A stretch of 6,991 nucleotides of DNA, taken from Saprospiraceae bacterium. GTDB lineage: Bacteria > Bacteroidota > Bacteroidia > Chitinophagales > Saprospiraceae. Below, one piece after another: positions 1-6,041 of the stretch. Both the position numbers and the translations under genes were made by a program. The notes beneath the pieces were generated by a model. It was not told the origin of the DNA. It saw nothing but the letters and a program-made list of their open reading frames with translations, and did no database searches. The first letter of the stretch is position 1; every line of letters starts with the position of its first letter. The stretch lies in the NCBI GenBank assembly GCA_023299965.1, contig JALZVN010000217.1, positions 1 through 6,991 on the forward strand, in the 5' to 3' direction.

Positions 1-10
1 GGAATCGTTC

Positions 11-958
11 ATGATTGAGTGTTATCACATTGTAGACAAGAAGCTTGAGAAGCTAGATCGTGCTGAACCAGGGTGCTGGATCAACATCCATCCACCTATT
101 GCACCAGGAGAAATAGAGTCTTTTGCAAAAGAGATGGAGATTGAGCTGGATTTCTTGATGGATTCCTTAGATACAGATGAGCGCTCTAGATATGAGAAAG
201 AGGAAGACGTACGACTGATCCTAGTCAATGCCCCAACACTTAACAATTCTGCTCCAGAAAACGAGTCTCTCTACCTTACTATTCCTATAGGTATCGTACT
301 TACACCAGATAACGTAATAACTATTTCCTCGCATAAAGAAACTGTATTGAAACGTTTTTTGAAGATGAAGGTCAAAAACTTTGACCCAAATGATCAGCAA
401 AAATTCGTTTTGCTCATCTTTGAGCAAATTGTACGGGATTATCTATACTGCTTGAAACAGCTCAATCAAAAACGAAATGAAATTGAGAAAGAACTCTATG
501 ACAGCTCTAGAAATCAAGAACTAAGACGTTTGCTTTCTATAGAGAAATCACTTGTATATTTTGTGAACTCCTTGAGTGCCAATGATTTGCTCAAATTAAA
601 AATGAAGCGCACCGATTTTCTTGAAATTCGAAACGATGAATTCTTAACAGATTTGTTTGAAGACATCATCATCGACAATGGGCAAGCGCTGGAAATGTCA
701 AATGTATACACCAATATCTTGAATGGCACTATGGAAGCATATGCTTCCATCATCTCCAATAACCTAAACATGGTTATTCAAAGATTGACTCTAGTAACCA
801 TTATCCTAATGGTACCGACTCTGGTAGCCAGTCTTTACGGAATGAATGTCCCACTACCTTTTAAAAACAGTGAGTATTCCTTCTACTTCATTATCATCTT
901 CTCTATTATAGTGAGTTTATTGCTGGCTTGGTTTTTCAGATCAAGAAGACTGTTTTAA
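11..958 (+). CDS. CorA family divalent-cation (Mg2+) transporter
   Basis: This is a 315-residue inner-membrane transporter of the CorA metal-ion family (2-TM-GxN), which takes up Mg2+ and sometimes Co2+ or Ni2+ as a homopentamer. What shows it: a long, charged, soluble N-terminal part with the predicted helical funnel at about residues 125-255; a pore helix at about 258-276; the signature Y-G-M-N at 276-279; a second helix at about 290-309; and a basic C-terminus (RSRRLF). The order funnel, TM1, GMN loop, TM2 and basic tail is diagnostic, and the length is normal for the family. The residues after GMN are VPLP, whereas the best-known members have F and an acidic loop; this variation is common in Bacteroidota paralogues. 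The ATG at 11 gives a typical N-terminus, but only 10 bases precede it and none is an in-frame stop, so a start further upstream cannot be excluded. Metal specificity cannot be read from the sequence. Confidence 0.93.
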   Translation: MIECYHIVDKKLEKLDRAEPGCWINIHPPIAPGEIESFAKEMEIELDFLMDSLDTDERSRYEKEEDVRLILVNAPTLNNSAPENESLYLTIPIGIVLTPDNVITISSHKETVLKRFLKMKVKNFDPNDQQKFVLLIFEQIVRDYLYCLKQLNQKRNEIEKELYDSSRNQELRRLLSIEKSLVYFVNSLSANDLLKLKMKRTDFLEIRNDEFLTDLFEDIIIDNGQALEMSNVYTNILNGTMEAYASIISNNLNMVIQRLTLVTIILMVPTLVASLYGMNVPLPFKNSEYSFYFIIIFSIIVSLLLAWFFRSRRLF

Positions 959-1108
959 GGTATATCGGCTTTTCGCTTCTAGAAATTTGCATTCCCATAA
1001 TGATAAGTGCTTCAGATTTACTTTTTCGACCTTTCGAGTAGAAGTGACTCCGCAACATTTGTACTCACTTACACATAAATATTGCCATTTCACTTTCAAC
1101 TATTTTTT
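959..1108. other. Convergent intergenic region, no gene seen
   Basis: This 150-bp A/T-rich gap separates the 3' ends of the CorA gene and the minus-strand operon. The only pairing of note is a 6-bp inverted repeat, AAGTGA (1042-1047) with TCACTT (1065-1070), around a 17-base loop and with no adjoining T run. A T7 run at 1103-1109 abuts the end of the minus-strand gene but has no convincing stem. Termination of the two converging transcripts probably happens here, but I cannot point to a good intrinsic terminator. Confidence 0.4.
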
Positions 1109-1825
1109 TCAGCTAATCATCCTATTACCATTCAATTTCTCAATAAAAGGAAGATAGGCATCAACTGCTACCCTTCCTGAATTCCATCGAGTGGCACGAC
1201 CATTTTTAGCACGCCAATAATCGGCTAGGATGTCACCTTGTTGCTCATAGTTATAGGCTAACCAATCCGAAGAACCTAAAGCCAATTGCTCAATCCCTCC
1301 ATAGTTATAACCCGCCTGGGTACGCTGAGCGCGTAAGGCTCTTGGTATATATGCAGAACCCAAATTTGCATACTGCCAGATATGAATGAGTTCATGCACA
1401 AATAAATCTTCACTCATCTTACCATAACTGTTGATTGTATAGATACCTACATAAGCCACCTTAGAAAAGCGAGCTGTTAGACACATTTCATCGATTCGAA
1501 TGCGATCTATATCTATACTATCCCCAAATAAAGTCTTTACAATCTGGCGCTCATCCTCCTCTAGTGCGCGTGTAGAATACTTGAGCCACTCTGATGCAGT
1601 CTCATACAACTCCCCAATAGCAAACACATCTAACACGTAAAAGAATAAATCTAATAAGTAAGCTATAGGGCTCTTAATAAAAGAATCCCCATTGCTGTCT
1701 ACGCCATCATACTTCCAGAAATATTTGAGATGCTGCCACAACCTACCCAGTCGTTGCCCTATAGAATACCCACGCCAACGAGCGCGTATAGCCTGCCATT
1801 TATATGAGGCGCTATATCTACTCAT
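1109..1825 (-). CDS. Putative HExxH zinc metallopeptidase, vgr-related/DUF4157-like
   Basis: This 238-residue protein has no assigned function. Residues 144-148 are H-E-L-I-H, the HExxH zinc-protease signature, followed by I-W-Q. Residues 100-111 (FGDSIDIDRIRI) precede it, and YEQQGDILADYW (193-204) follows, supplying a possible third ligand, Glu194. The order '(F)GD.id..rvri ... HEl.H.wQ ... YEQQ..i..dy' is what I recall from small proteins called vgr-related or DUF4157-like, some of which occur near contractile-injection genes; that link is from memory. The N-terminal 95 residues are basic at first and contain an aliphatic/aromatic stretch (about 52-75) that may lie on or in the membrane. 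There is no signal peptide. The start overlaps the permease stop (TAATG), fixing the ATG at 1825 and suggesting translational coupling. No Vgr, sheath or tube gene is in the window, so an injection role is not supported here. The substrate is unknown. Confidence 0.72.
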   Translation of the reverse strand: MSRYSASYKWQAIRARWRGYSIGQRLGRLWQHLKYFWKYDGVDSNGDSFIKSPIAYLLDLFFYVLDVFAIGELYETASEWLKYSTRALEEDERQIVKTLFGDSIDIDRIRIDEMCLTARFSKVAYVGIYTINSYGKMSEDLFVHELIHIWQYANLGSAYIPRALRAQRTQAGYNYGGIEQLALGSSDWLAYNYEQQGDILADYWRAKNGRATRWNSGRVAVDAYLPFIEKLNGNRMIS

Positions 1826-3114
1826 TATTTAAAACGTAGTGCCTTGACCGGCTGTATAGTTGTCACGAGGTAAGAAGGAACAATCAAGAATATCAATGTG
1901 ATAACCATGGTCCCCACATTTAACCCGATTATCATCCAGAAATCAAGCGCAATAGGCGCAACACTTATGTAGTAGTCCTCTTCATTAAGCTTGATAAAGC
2001 CAAACCGCTTTTGCAAGTAGCAAAGCAATAGACCAATCGCATTTCCCCAGATCAAACCCAGACCTATGATATAGGCTGCATAGTAAATAAAGATCTTACG
2101 TATATTCCAATCTTGTTCGCCGACTGCCTTCAGCACGCCGATCATGGACGTGCGTTCCAGTATAAGAATCATCAGCGCTGTTACCATATTTATAATCGCT
2201 ACTATAATCATCAATAACAAGATGACTACCTCATTAATACTCTGCAACGACAACCAGTCAAAAATACCTGGAAACTTATACGGTATAGATTCCGCATACA
2301 ACTTGAGCGGCAAGATTTCTTCTGTCAGATAATATCGAAACACATCAAGATCATCAATATTATCTACAAAGACTTCAAAACCAACTACCTGATCTTCAGT
2401 CCAACCATGCAGTTTTTGCACTTGACGTATATCCACCAATGCAATCCGTTTATCATATTCTTCCAATCCCGTCTTGTAGATACCACATATAGTCATCCGA
2501 CGATTTACCTCTTGATTCTTATTTACAAAATTGACCGTTAGTCGATCTCCTACATTAAGCTTCAGGCGATTGGCTGTGGTACTCGAAATCAGTATCTCCT
2601 TAGACATGGCATCATCAGGAAAGGAAATAGGCTTCCCTTCAACTAAATATTGCCCAATAAAATCCCAATTAAAATCCTTCCAAACTCCCTTCAAGACAAT
2701 GCCTTCTATATCTGTAGAAGACTCTAAGATTCCTTCCTTGAGAGCATATCGTTGTATATGCGCAATCCCTCCCCTAGTCGACTTATCTTCTTTTTGAAAA
2801 TTATAGTTACCACGGGTACCTCCATAACGAATCGACCCGATGTCTGCTAGCGTCGGATAAAAATCCTGATGCACATTGATGGGTTTGCTTTCCTGACTGC
2901 GTATATAGTTGTTATCATTGATATGGATATGCCCCCAAAAACCAAACATCTTGGAGGTAATCTCATACTTAAATCCCTGATTCAACGCTGTAGACACAAT
3001 CATCACGGTCAAACTAAGTGCAATCGCTACAATCGCAATCCGTATAATCAGTCTAGAGAAGCTCTTCTTCCCCGAGAAGGATACCTTTTTCGCTATGAAA
3101 TATGGAAAATTCAT
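1825..3114 (-). CDS. LolC/LolE/FtsX-type ABC transporter permease
   Basis: This 429-residue inner-membrane protein is the permease subunit of a type VII (MacB/LolCE/FtsX) ABC system. Such systems use cytoplasmic ATP hydrolysis to move lipoproteins out of the membrane or to act mechanically across it. The topology is classical: one N-terminal helix (about 22-45), a large periplasmic MacB_PCD-like domain (about 46-290), then three helices in an FtsX-like domain (about 294-320, 339-366 and 391-415). E-R-T-S-M-I-G-V-L-K-A-V-G at 320-332 is the coupling-helix region that contacts the ATPase, and the C-terminal IQPVKALRFK is typical of the family. The size fits LolC/LolE homologues. No ATPase gene is adjacent; in Bacteroidota it is often encoded elsewhere. 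The ATG at 3114 is preceded by TTGGAGCTTA, an unusually Shine-Dalgarno-like leader for this sequence. It is the first gene of an operon with the downstream HELIH protein. A LolE-like lipoprotein-release role is likely but not proven. Confidence 0.88.
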   Translation of the reverse strand: MNFPYFIAKKVSFSGKKSFSRLIIRIAIVAIALSLTVMIVSTALNQGFKYEITSKMFGFWGHIHINDNNYIRSQESKPINVHQDFYPTLADIGSIRYGGTRGNYNFQKEDKSTRGGIAHIQRYALKEGILESSTDIEGIVLKGVWKDFNWDFIGQYLVEGKPISFPDDAMSKEILISSTTANRLKLNVGDRLTVNFVNKNQEVNRRMTICGIYKTGLEEYDKRIALVDIRQVQKLHGWTEDQVVGFEVFVDNIDDLDVFRYYLTEEILPLKLYAESIPYKFPGIFDWLSLQSINEVVILLLMIIVAIINMVTALMILILERTSMIGVLKAVGEQDWNIRKIFIYYAAYIIGLGLIWGNAIGLLLCYLQKRFGFIKLNEEDYYISVAPIALDFWMIIGLNVGTMVITLIFLIVPSYLVTTIQPVKALRFK

Positions 3115-3117
3115 TAA

Positions 3118-3122
3118 GCTCC
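3118..3122 (-). promoter_or_regulatory. Shine-Dalgarno-like site of the permease gene
   Basis: Read on the minus strand, the sequence just before the ATG at 3114 is TTGGAGCTTA, which places GGAG close to the start codon. The other starts in the window have A/T-rich leaders without a purine-rich ribosome-binding motif, as is usual in Bacteroidota. The spacing is short, so its contribution is uncertain, but it supports this start. Confidence 0.4.
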
Positions 3123-3187
3123 AAGGTAAGGAAGATTTATAGATTGTTCTTGATTTTTTTGAGACACTATTTATGGGATGATTTGGG

Positions 3188-3357
3188 CGAGTGCCTATAC
3201 CAAGAACACCTATCTACGCAAATAGGCACCAGGCTATGCAGCACTTCGTTTCACTACGGCCTTCGCTGCCCGAAAAAGGCAGCGCTGTCTCCTCCGATCC
3301 CAAGCTTCCGTTGCACTACAGCAGGGATACTACGGCTGCTTACTATCCTTCTCGCAA
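3188..3357 (-). repeat. GC-rich, hairpin-rich non-coding element with internal repeats
   Basis: This segment differs sharply from its surroundings: 58 of 100 bases at 3241-3340 are G or C, against 30 of 100 at 3361-3460. It contains a perfect 7-bp hairpin (CGCTGCC 3264-3270, GGCAGCG 3278-3284), ATCCC/GGGAT (3297-3301 with 3324-3328), AGCAG/CTGCT (3320-3324 with 3336-3340), an imperfect palindrome at 3325-3348, and GTGCCTAT/ATAGGCAC (3191-3198 with 3222-3229). It is also internally repetitive: CTTCGTTTCACTAC (3244-3257) resembles CTTCCGTTGCACTAC (3305-3319), and ACTACGGC occurs at 3253-3260 and 3329-3336. Plus-strand open frames exist but look like no protein and overlap the permease start. 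From memory, similar GTAGTG.AACG.AAG-type sequences are scattered between genes in Bacteroidota genomes. It is either such a dispersed repeat or a structured leader of the permease operon; the minus orientation is an inference. Confidence 0.55.
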
Positions 3358-3418
3358 AAGTCCAGAAAACCAATTTAATTTATCTATATTTAAATCTGCA
3401 AATACGCTAACACCAACA

Positions 3419-3426
3419 CAAATCTA
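3419..3426 (-). promoter_or_regulatory. Possible Bacteroidota -7 promoter element for the permease operon
   Basis: On the minus strand these bases read TAGATTTG, matching the TAnnTTTG consensus of the Bacteroidota primary sigma factor. A clear -33 TTTG is not present at the right distance; the closest is TTTAGTG at about 3447-3453. If it is used, transcription would run through the GC-rich element before reaching the permease start, giving a leader of about 300 bases. A chance match in A/T-rich DNA is quite possible. Confidence 0.25.
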
Positions 3427-3475
3427 ACTGAAACAGGATAGTCATCACTAAAACGATTGATATCAAAAACTAAAA

Positions 3476-4582
3476 ATGGAACTAGGTCTTCTACTCATCA
3501 TTGCGTTCTTGACGGTATTGATTCTGATGTTATTTTGGCTTTACATCCAATCCCTAAAACGAGAAGCCCCTATCTTTCAAAAGATCCTAGGTGTATTGAC
3601 CATTATCTCTTTTATTGTCTTTGTCATCGCACTCAATACGCATGCAACGCCACACTTCAAGAATATTGATCCATATATTGATTCTTGCTATAGTCCTATT
3701 TCGTATCGACATTCATTTTTACTACTAACAGTACACATCTTGTCTGTTTTTTCCATAATTACCTTATACTCTAAGGCACTTAAGATACCACCCGTCTTCT
3801 TTGCTGCTTGTGTTGTATTTGTAACCTTAGGCATACTATCTAATATTCAATTTTTGTATCACATTTCTGAGCATGATACCTCCCGAATATTCGCTTGGGA
3901 CACTGGAGGAGATATCAACCTGTACATGTCTTTTTACCCTATAATGCTAATTATAATATCTACAGCAATCCTCACTAAATTGATTAGAACCAAAGCCAAA
4001 ACACATGCACCGCTAAAGTATCAAAACAAGTGGCTAAATATCATCAATGACAAACTAGTCCAATCAAACAATCTCTCCCTCTATTCCTTTTTAGCAGTAA
4101 TCCCGTTCTTGTTAATCATTTCATTAATATTAGTATTATTTGGTCAAGACGCTGATTTAGTAAGTAAGGCGTATACGGAAACGGCTACGTGGAAATTTTC
4201 CCAACAACTACACCCACCTACAGTAAGTGATAGACATGGGCATTACTTATGTACCGTCGCCGCTTTTGGAAAACCTAGTCTTGTCAAACCTATAGGTATA
4301 GGTAGAAGAAACAATAAGCCAATTATCATTAATCGTCAATTGCAAATAGCCAATGCTTTTGAATATATGATTGAAAAAAATCTACCCAAATCCCACAATT
4401 TGATAAGAACAAATTATGACAAATATGGAATTAATCTGGCAAAGAGAATAAACAATCAAAGGCTGTCAAATCTAACCTATATTCTTATGAAGCCTTTAGA
4501 ATGGGTATTTTTAATATGCCTATATTCTTATTTTATACAGCCAGAAAAAATCATCAAAGAACAATACAGAAATAAAATCTAA
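3476..4582 (+). CDS. Multi-pass membrane protein with DUF6688-like C-terminal domain
   Basis: This 368-residue protein has no known biochemical function. Six hydrophobic segments are visible (about 2-24, 35-53, 81-98, 106-128, 149-170 and 203-223). A soluble C-terminal domain of about 130 residues follows. It carries the pattern I recognise as DUF6688-like: H-G-H-Y-L-C-T-V-A-A (254-263), V-K-P (270-272), I-N-R-Q-L-Q-I-A-N-A-F-E (285-296), R-T-N-Y-D-K-Y-G (311-318) and Y-I-L-M-K-P-L-E-W (335-343). Such proteins occur in Bacteroidota and Firmicutes and are annotated only as uncharacterised. The conserved His/Cys block (H254, H256, C259) together with N286-R287-Q288 could be an active or metal-binding site; that is a guess. 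The ATG at 3476 follows an A-rich leader (CAAAAACTAAAA) and begins directly with the first membrane helix. A lipoprotein gene follows after 22 bp, so an operon is likely. Recognition of the family is from memory. Confidence 0.75.
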   Translation: MELGLLLIIAFLTVLILMLFWLYIQSLKREAPIFQKILGVLTIISFIVFVIALNTHATPHFKNIDPYIDSCYSPISYRHSFLLLTVHILSVFSIITLYSKALKIPPVFFAACVVFVTLGILSNIQFLYHISEHDTSRIFAWDTGGDINLYMSFYPIMLIIISTAILTKLIRTKAKTHAPLKYQNKWLNIINDKLVQSNNLSLYSFLAVIPFLLIISLILVLFGQDADLVSKAYTETATWKFSQQLHPPTVSDRHGHYLCTVAAFGKPSLVKPIGIGRRNNKPIIINRQLQIANAFEYMIEKNLPKSHNLIRTNYDKYGINLAKRINNQRLSNLTYILMKPLEWVFLICLYSYFIQPEKIIKEQYRNKI

Positions 4583-4604
4583 TCCATTAAAAAAAATCAA
4601 AATC

Positions 4605-5006
4605 ATGAATTATAGCAAAGTACTTTATCTGACAATCTTTCTACTAATAACCCTTATGTCATGCAGTTCGGAATCAAGCAAAACCGAACCGAAACCATTT
4701 ACCATTGAAGTTGTAAAAACAGATGCGGAGATTAAGCTAAAATGCTCCAACGGATGTGACTGGACAGAACTAAATATTATTAAGAATAATTATCATCCGC
4801 AATTAGTAGATGAAAATGGCATGGTAGATTCAGACAAAAAACAATCTGATACAAAAGAATCCAAGATAGCCAATTTCCTATTTTCTATTACAAAGACCGA
4901 AGGTGGAATATCCTTAACGGGTTATCACGGTACCGCATGGAAAAATTTAGGCTTTAGTTTAGAAAACAATCAGCCTCAATTGATTACACAATTAGGGATG
5001 AAATAG
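4605..5006 (+). CDS. Small lipoprotein with internally duplicated domain
   Basis: This 133-residue protein has a lipoprotein signal: a short basic start, a hydrophobic core (about 7-18) and the lipobox L-M-S-C with Cys20 as the lipidated residue. Ser residues follow the Cys, so the mature protein would be membrane-anchored on the periplasmic side or beyond. The mature part is small and probably beta-rich. Two segments align with each other: E-I-K-L-K-C-S-N-G-C-D-W-T-E-L-N-I (42-58) and G-I-S-L-T-G-Y-H-G-T-A-W-K-N-L-G-F (101-117), sharing I.L....G..W..L. Only the first copy has the Cys pair C47/C51, which could form a disulphide or bind metal. I recall similar small hypothetical lipoproteins in Bacteroidota but no function. 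It lies 22 bp after the membrane-protein gene and is probably co-transcribed with it. The ATG at 4605 fits the signal exactly. Confidence 0.8.
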   Translation: MNYSKVLYLTIFLLITLMSCSSESSKTEPKPFTIEVVKTDAEIKLKCSNGCDWTELNIIKNNYHPQLVDENGMVDSDKKQSDTKESKIANFLFSITKTEGGISLTGYHGTAWKNLGFSLENNQPQLITQLGMK

Positions 5007-5103
5007 GTATATGTCCAGAAGCCGTCCTTTCCAAATCCACTAATAAAACATAGGTCTTTTATAGTCAACGCAATATAGACCCCACTCCTATAAAAATACA
5101 ATG

Positions 5104-5124
5104 GAGGAAGTGTTTAACTTCCTC
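5104..5124 (+). terminator. Probable intrinsic terminator after the lipoprotein gene
   Basis: GAGGAAGT (5104-5111) and ACTTCCTC (5117-5124) form a perfect 8-bp stem around the 5-base loop GTTTA. A T-rich but interrupted tract follows (TGCTGTTCTTTGTTT). On the other strand the hairpin is followed by ATTGTATTTTTAT, so it could work in both directions. It lies about 100 bases after the lipoprotein stop codon and is the best candidate for ending the DUF6688-lipoprotein transcript. Confidence 0.55.
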
Positions 5125-5260
5125 TGCTGTTCTTTGTTTATAGCTGACTTACATCAATATAAGCGCATGAGAGGATGGAGCCTGTACGCATAACTATCTG
5201 ATTAAGAAACACACCTAAGAGACTATACAGAAATACTGGGTATTTTACCAATAACGCATC

Positions 5261-5272
5261 TAGTAATTACTA
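5261..5272. repeat. Perfect 12-bp palindrome
   Basis: TAGTAATTACTA is identical to its reverse complement. The same half-site, GTAATT/AATTAC, recurs spaced by 6 bases at 5383-5400, also upstream of the DinB-like gene. It could be an operator for a dimeric regulator, but A/T-rich palindromes also arise by chance. Confidence 0.3.
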
Positions 5273-5340
5273 AATTCAATACCGAAATACAATAAGCAAT
5301 CTCATTTGTTTAATATCCTTAGTGCTAAAATGTATATCTT

Positions 5341-5348
5341 TATATTTG
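5341..5348 (+). promoter_or_regulatory. Possible -7 promoter element for the DinB-like gene
   Basis: TATATTTG matches the Bacteroidota TAnnTTTG -7 consensus. The only upstream TTTG nearby (5305-5308) is about 32 bases away, too far for a standard -33 element, so support is weak. The leader to the start codon would be roughly 130 bases and would include the A/T-rich hairpin at 5383-5400. Confidence 0.25.
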
Positions 5349-5482
5349 TCTATTGTCCTCGGGTATCTAATTCTACATGAGGGTAATTGATTTTAATTAC
5401 TGATTTTTTCTTAACCCTTGTTTTCTAGTTAAAAACTATTTAGAAAATGCAAGCTTCACGGCTATAAAAACGAAAAGTATAT

Positions 5483-5947
5483 ATGAATAACATGGATATC
5501 ATTTCCGACATCTGGAAAACGAATAGGTCTCACTATTTTGATTTGTTTGATGATCTCACAGAAGAACAATTCAACAAAGTCCCAAAAGATTTCAATAATA
5601 ATATTGTCTGGAATGTTGGGCACGCTATTGCCATACAGCAAGTTCTAATCTATAAACGCTGTGGTCTTGATATGAATATATCAGATGATTTCTATCAGTT
5701 GTACAAATCAGGAACAAAACCTGAAAGATTAATTACAGCGACAGAGATTAAGGAACTGAAGTCCTTGTTAGAATCCACAATAGCAACTACTCAAGAGGAC
5801 GTTAAGCTTGGCAAATTTAAAACGTATGAAGGCTTGACCACCAGTACTCGTTTTGCGATTAACTCTATAGATACTGCATTCCAGTTTAACAATTACCACG
5901 AAGCGCTACACTTAGGTGCTATTATTAGCCTGAAGAAGAAGGTTTAG
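5483..5947 (+). CDS. DinB/YfiT-like putative metal-dependent helical-bundle protein
   Basis: This 154-residue cytoplasmic protein belongs to the DinB-like superfamily of four-helix bundles. Members bind a divalent metal through three histidines; known ones include bacillithiol- and mycothiol-dependent S-transferases and many uncharacterised stress proteins. What shows it: an N-terminal helix with W11; the conserved pattern V-W-N-V-G-H with H47 as first ligand, followed by a long helix; and a C-terminal N-Y-H-E-A-L-H-L-G-A-I (137-147) giving H139 and H143 as ligands two and three. The length is normal and all three His are present, so the protein should be functional. Despite the family name, this is not the DNA polymerase IV DinB. 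ATGs at 5483 and 5492 are both possible starts; the first is preferred because of its A-rich leader. It stands alone between two long intergenic regions, so context gives no substrate. Confidence 0.87.
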   Translation: MNNMDIISDIWKTNRSHYFDLFDDLTEEQFNKVPKDFNNNIVWNVGHAIAIQQVLIYKRCGLDMNISDDFYQLYKSGTKPERLITATEIKELKSLLESTIATTQEDVKLGKFKTYEGLTTSTRFAINSIDTAFQFNNYHEALHLGAIISLKKKV

Positions 5948-5956
5948 TTTACAGTC

Positions 5957-6035
5957 GTCTCACATCCATTTTTATATCTTATTATAGTAGACCATCAAAA
6001 TGGCACTAGAAGAAACTCAGAAATGGATGCGGGAC
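5957..6035. repeat. Imperfect 15-bp inverted repeat after the DinB-like gene
   Basis: GTCTCACATCCATTT (5957-5971) and AAATGGATGCGGGAC (6021-6035) are inverted repeats with 2 mismatches in 15, and the inner 9 bp (CATCCATTT/AAATGGATG) are perfect. The 49-base spacer is A/T-rich, and the left arm starts 10 bases after the DinB-like stop. There is no T run after the right arm, so it is a poor intrinsic terminator. A folded 3' UTR or the remnant of a small inverted-repeat element are alternatives. Confidence 0.45.
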
Positions 6036-6041
6036 TACAAG

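Larger units (their letters stand above)
5007..5482. other. 476-bp intergenic region with hairpins and palindromes, no convincing gene
   Basis: No frame here carries a recognisable protein. It holds the hairpin at 5104-5124, a perfect 12-bp palindrome TAGTAATTACTA (5261-5272), and an A/T-rich hairpin GTAATT/AATTAC (5383-5388 with 5395-5400) followed by a T6 run. There is also a promoter-like TATATTTG (5341-5348). A 30-codon frame from the ATG at 5101 runs through the hairpin and resembles nothing I know. It may contain decayed coding sequence, but I see no remnant I can name. Confidence 0.5.

Noticed and set aside
1109..1825. Contractile-injection or type VI effector role for the HELIH protein
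   Set aside because: Sequence resemblance to vgr-related/DUF4157 proteins is suggestive, but no spike, sheath, tube or baseplate gene is present, and the neighbour is an ABC permease.
2531..2797. Plus-strand open frame of 88 codons inside the permease gene
   Set aside because: It is antisense to the periplasmic domain of a well-supported permease, with no motif or leader of its own.
3102..3427. Two overlapping plus-strand open frames of 102 and 78 codons
   Set aside because: They run through the GC-rich repeat element, overlap the start of the minus-strand permease gene or its leader, overlap each other in different frames and show no protein-like pattern.
5101..5193. Possible 30-residue peptide starting at the ATG in the terminator hairpin
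   Set aside because: The start codon sits at the base of a perfect 8-bp hairpin, and the peptide has no signal or known pattern; the terminator explanation is simpler.
5383..5410. A/T-rich hairpin with T6 run as an intrinsic terminator
   Set aside because: The stem is only 6 bp and entirely A/T except for one pair, and no upstream gene on the plus strand needs it after the better hairpin at 5104-5124.
5483..5947. DNA polymerase IV, because of the name DinB
   Set aside because: The protein is a 154-residue three-His helical bundle of the DinB-like superfamily, far too short for and unlike a Y-family polymerase.
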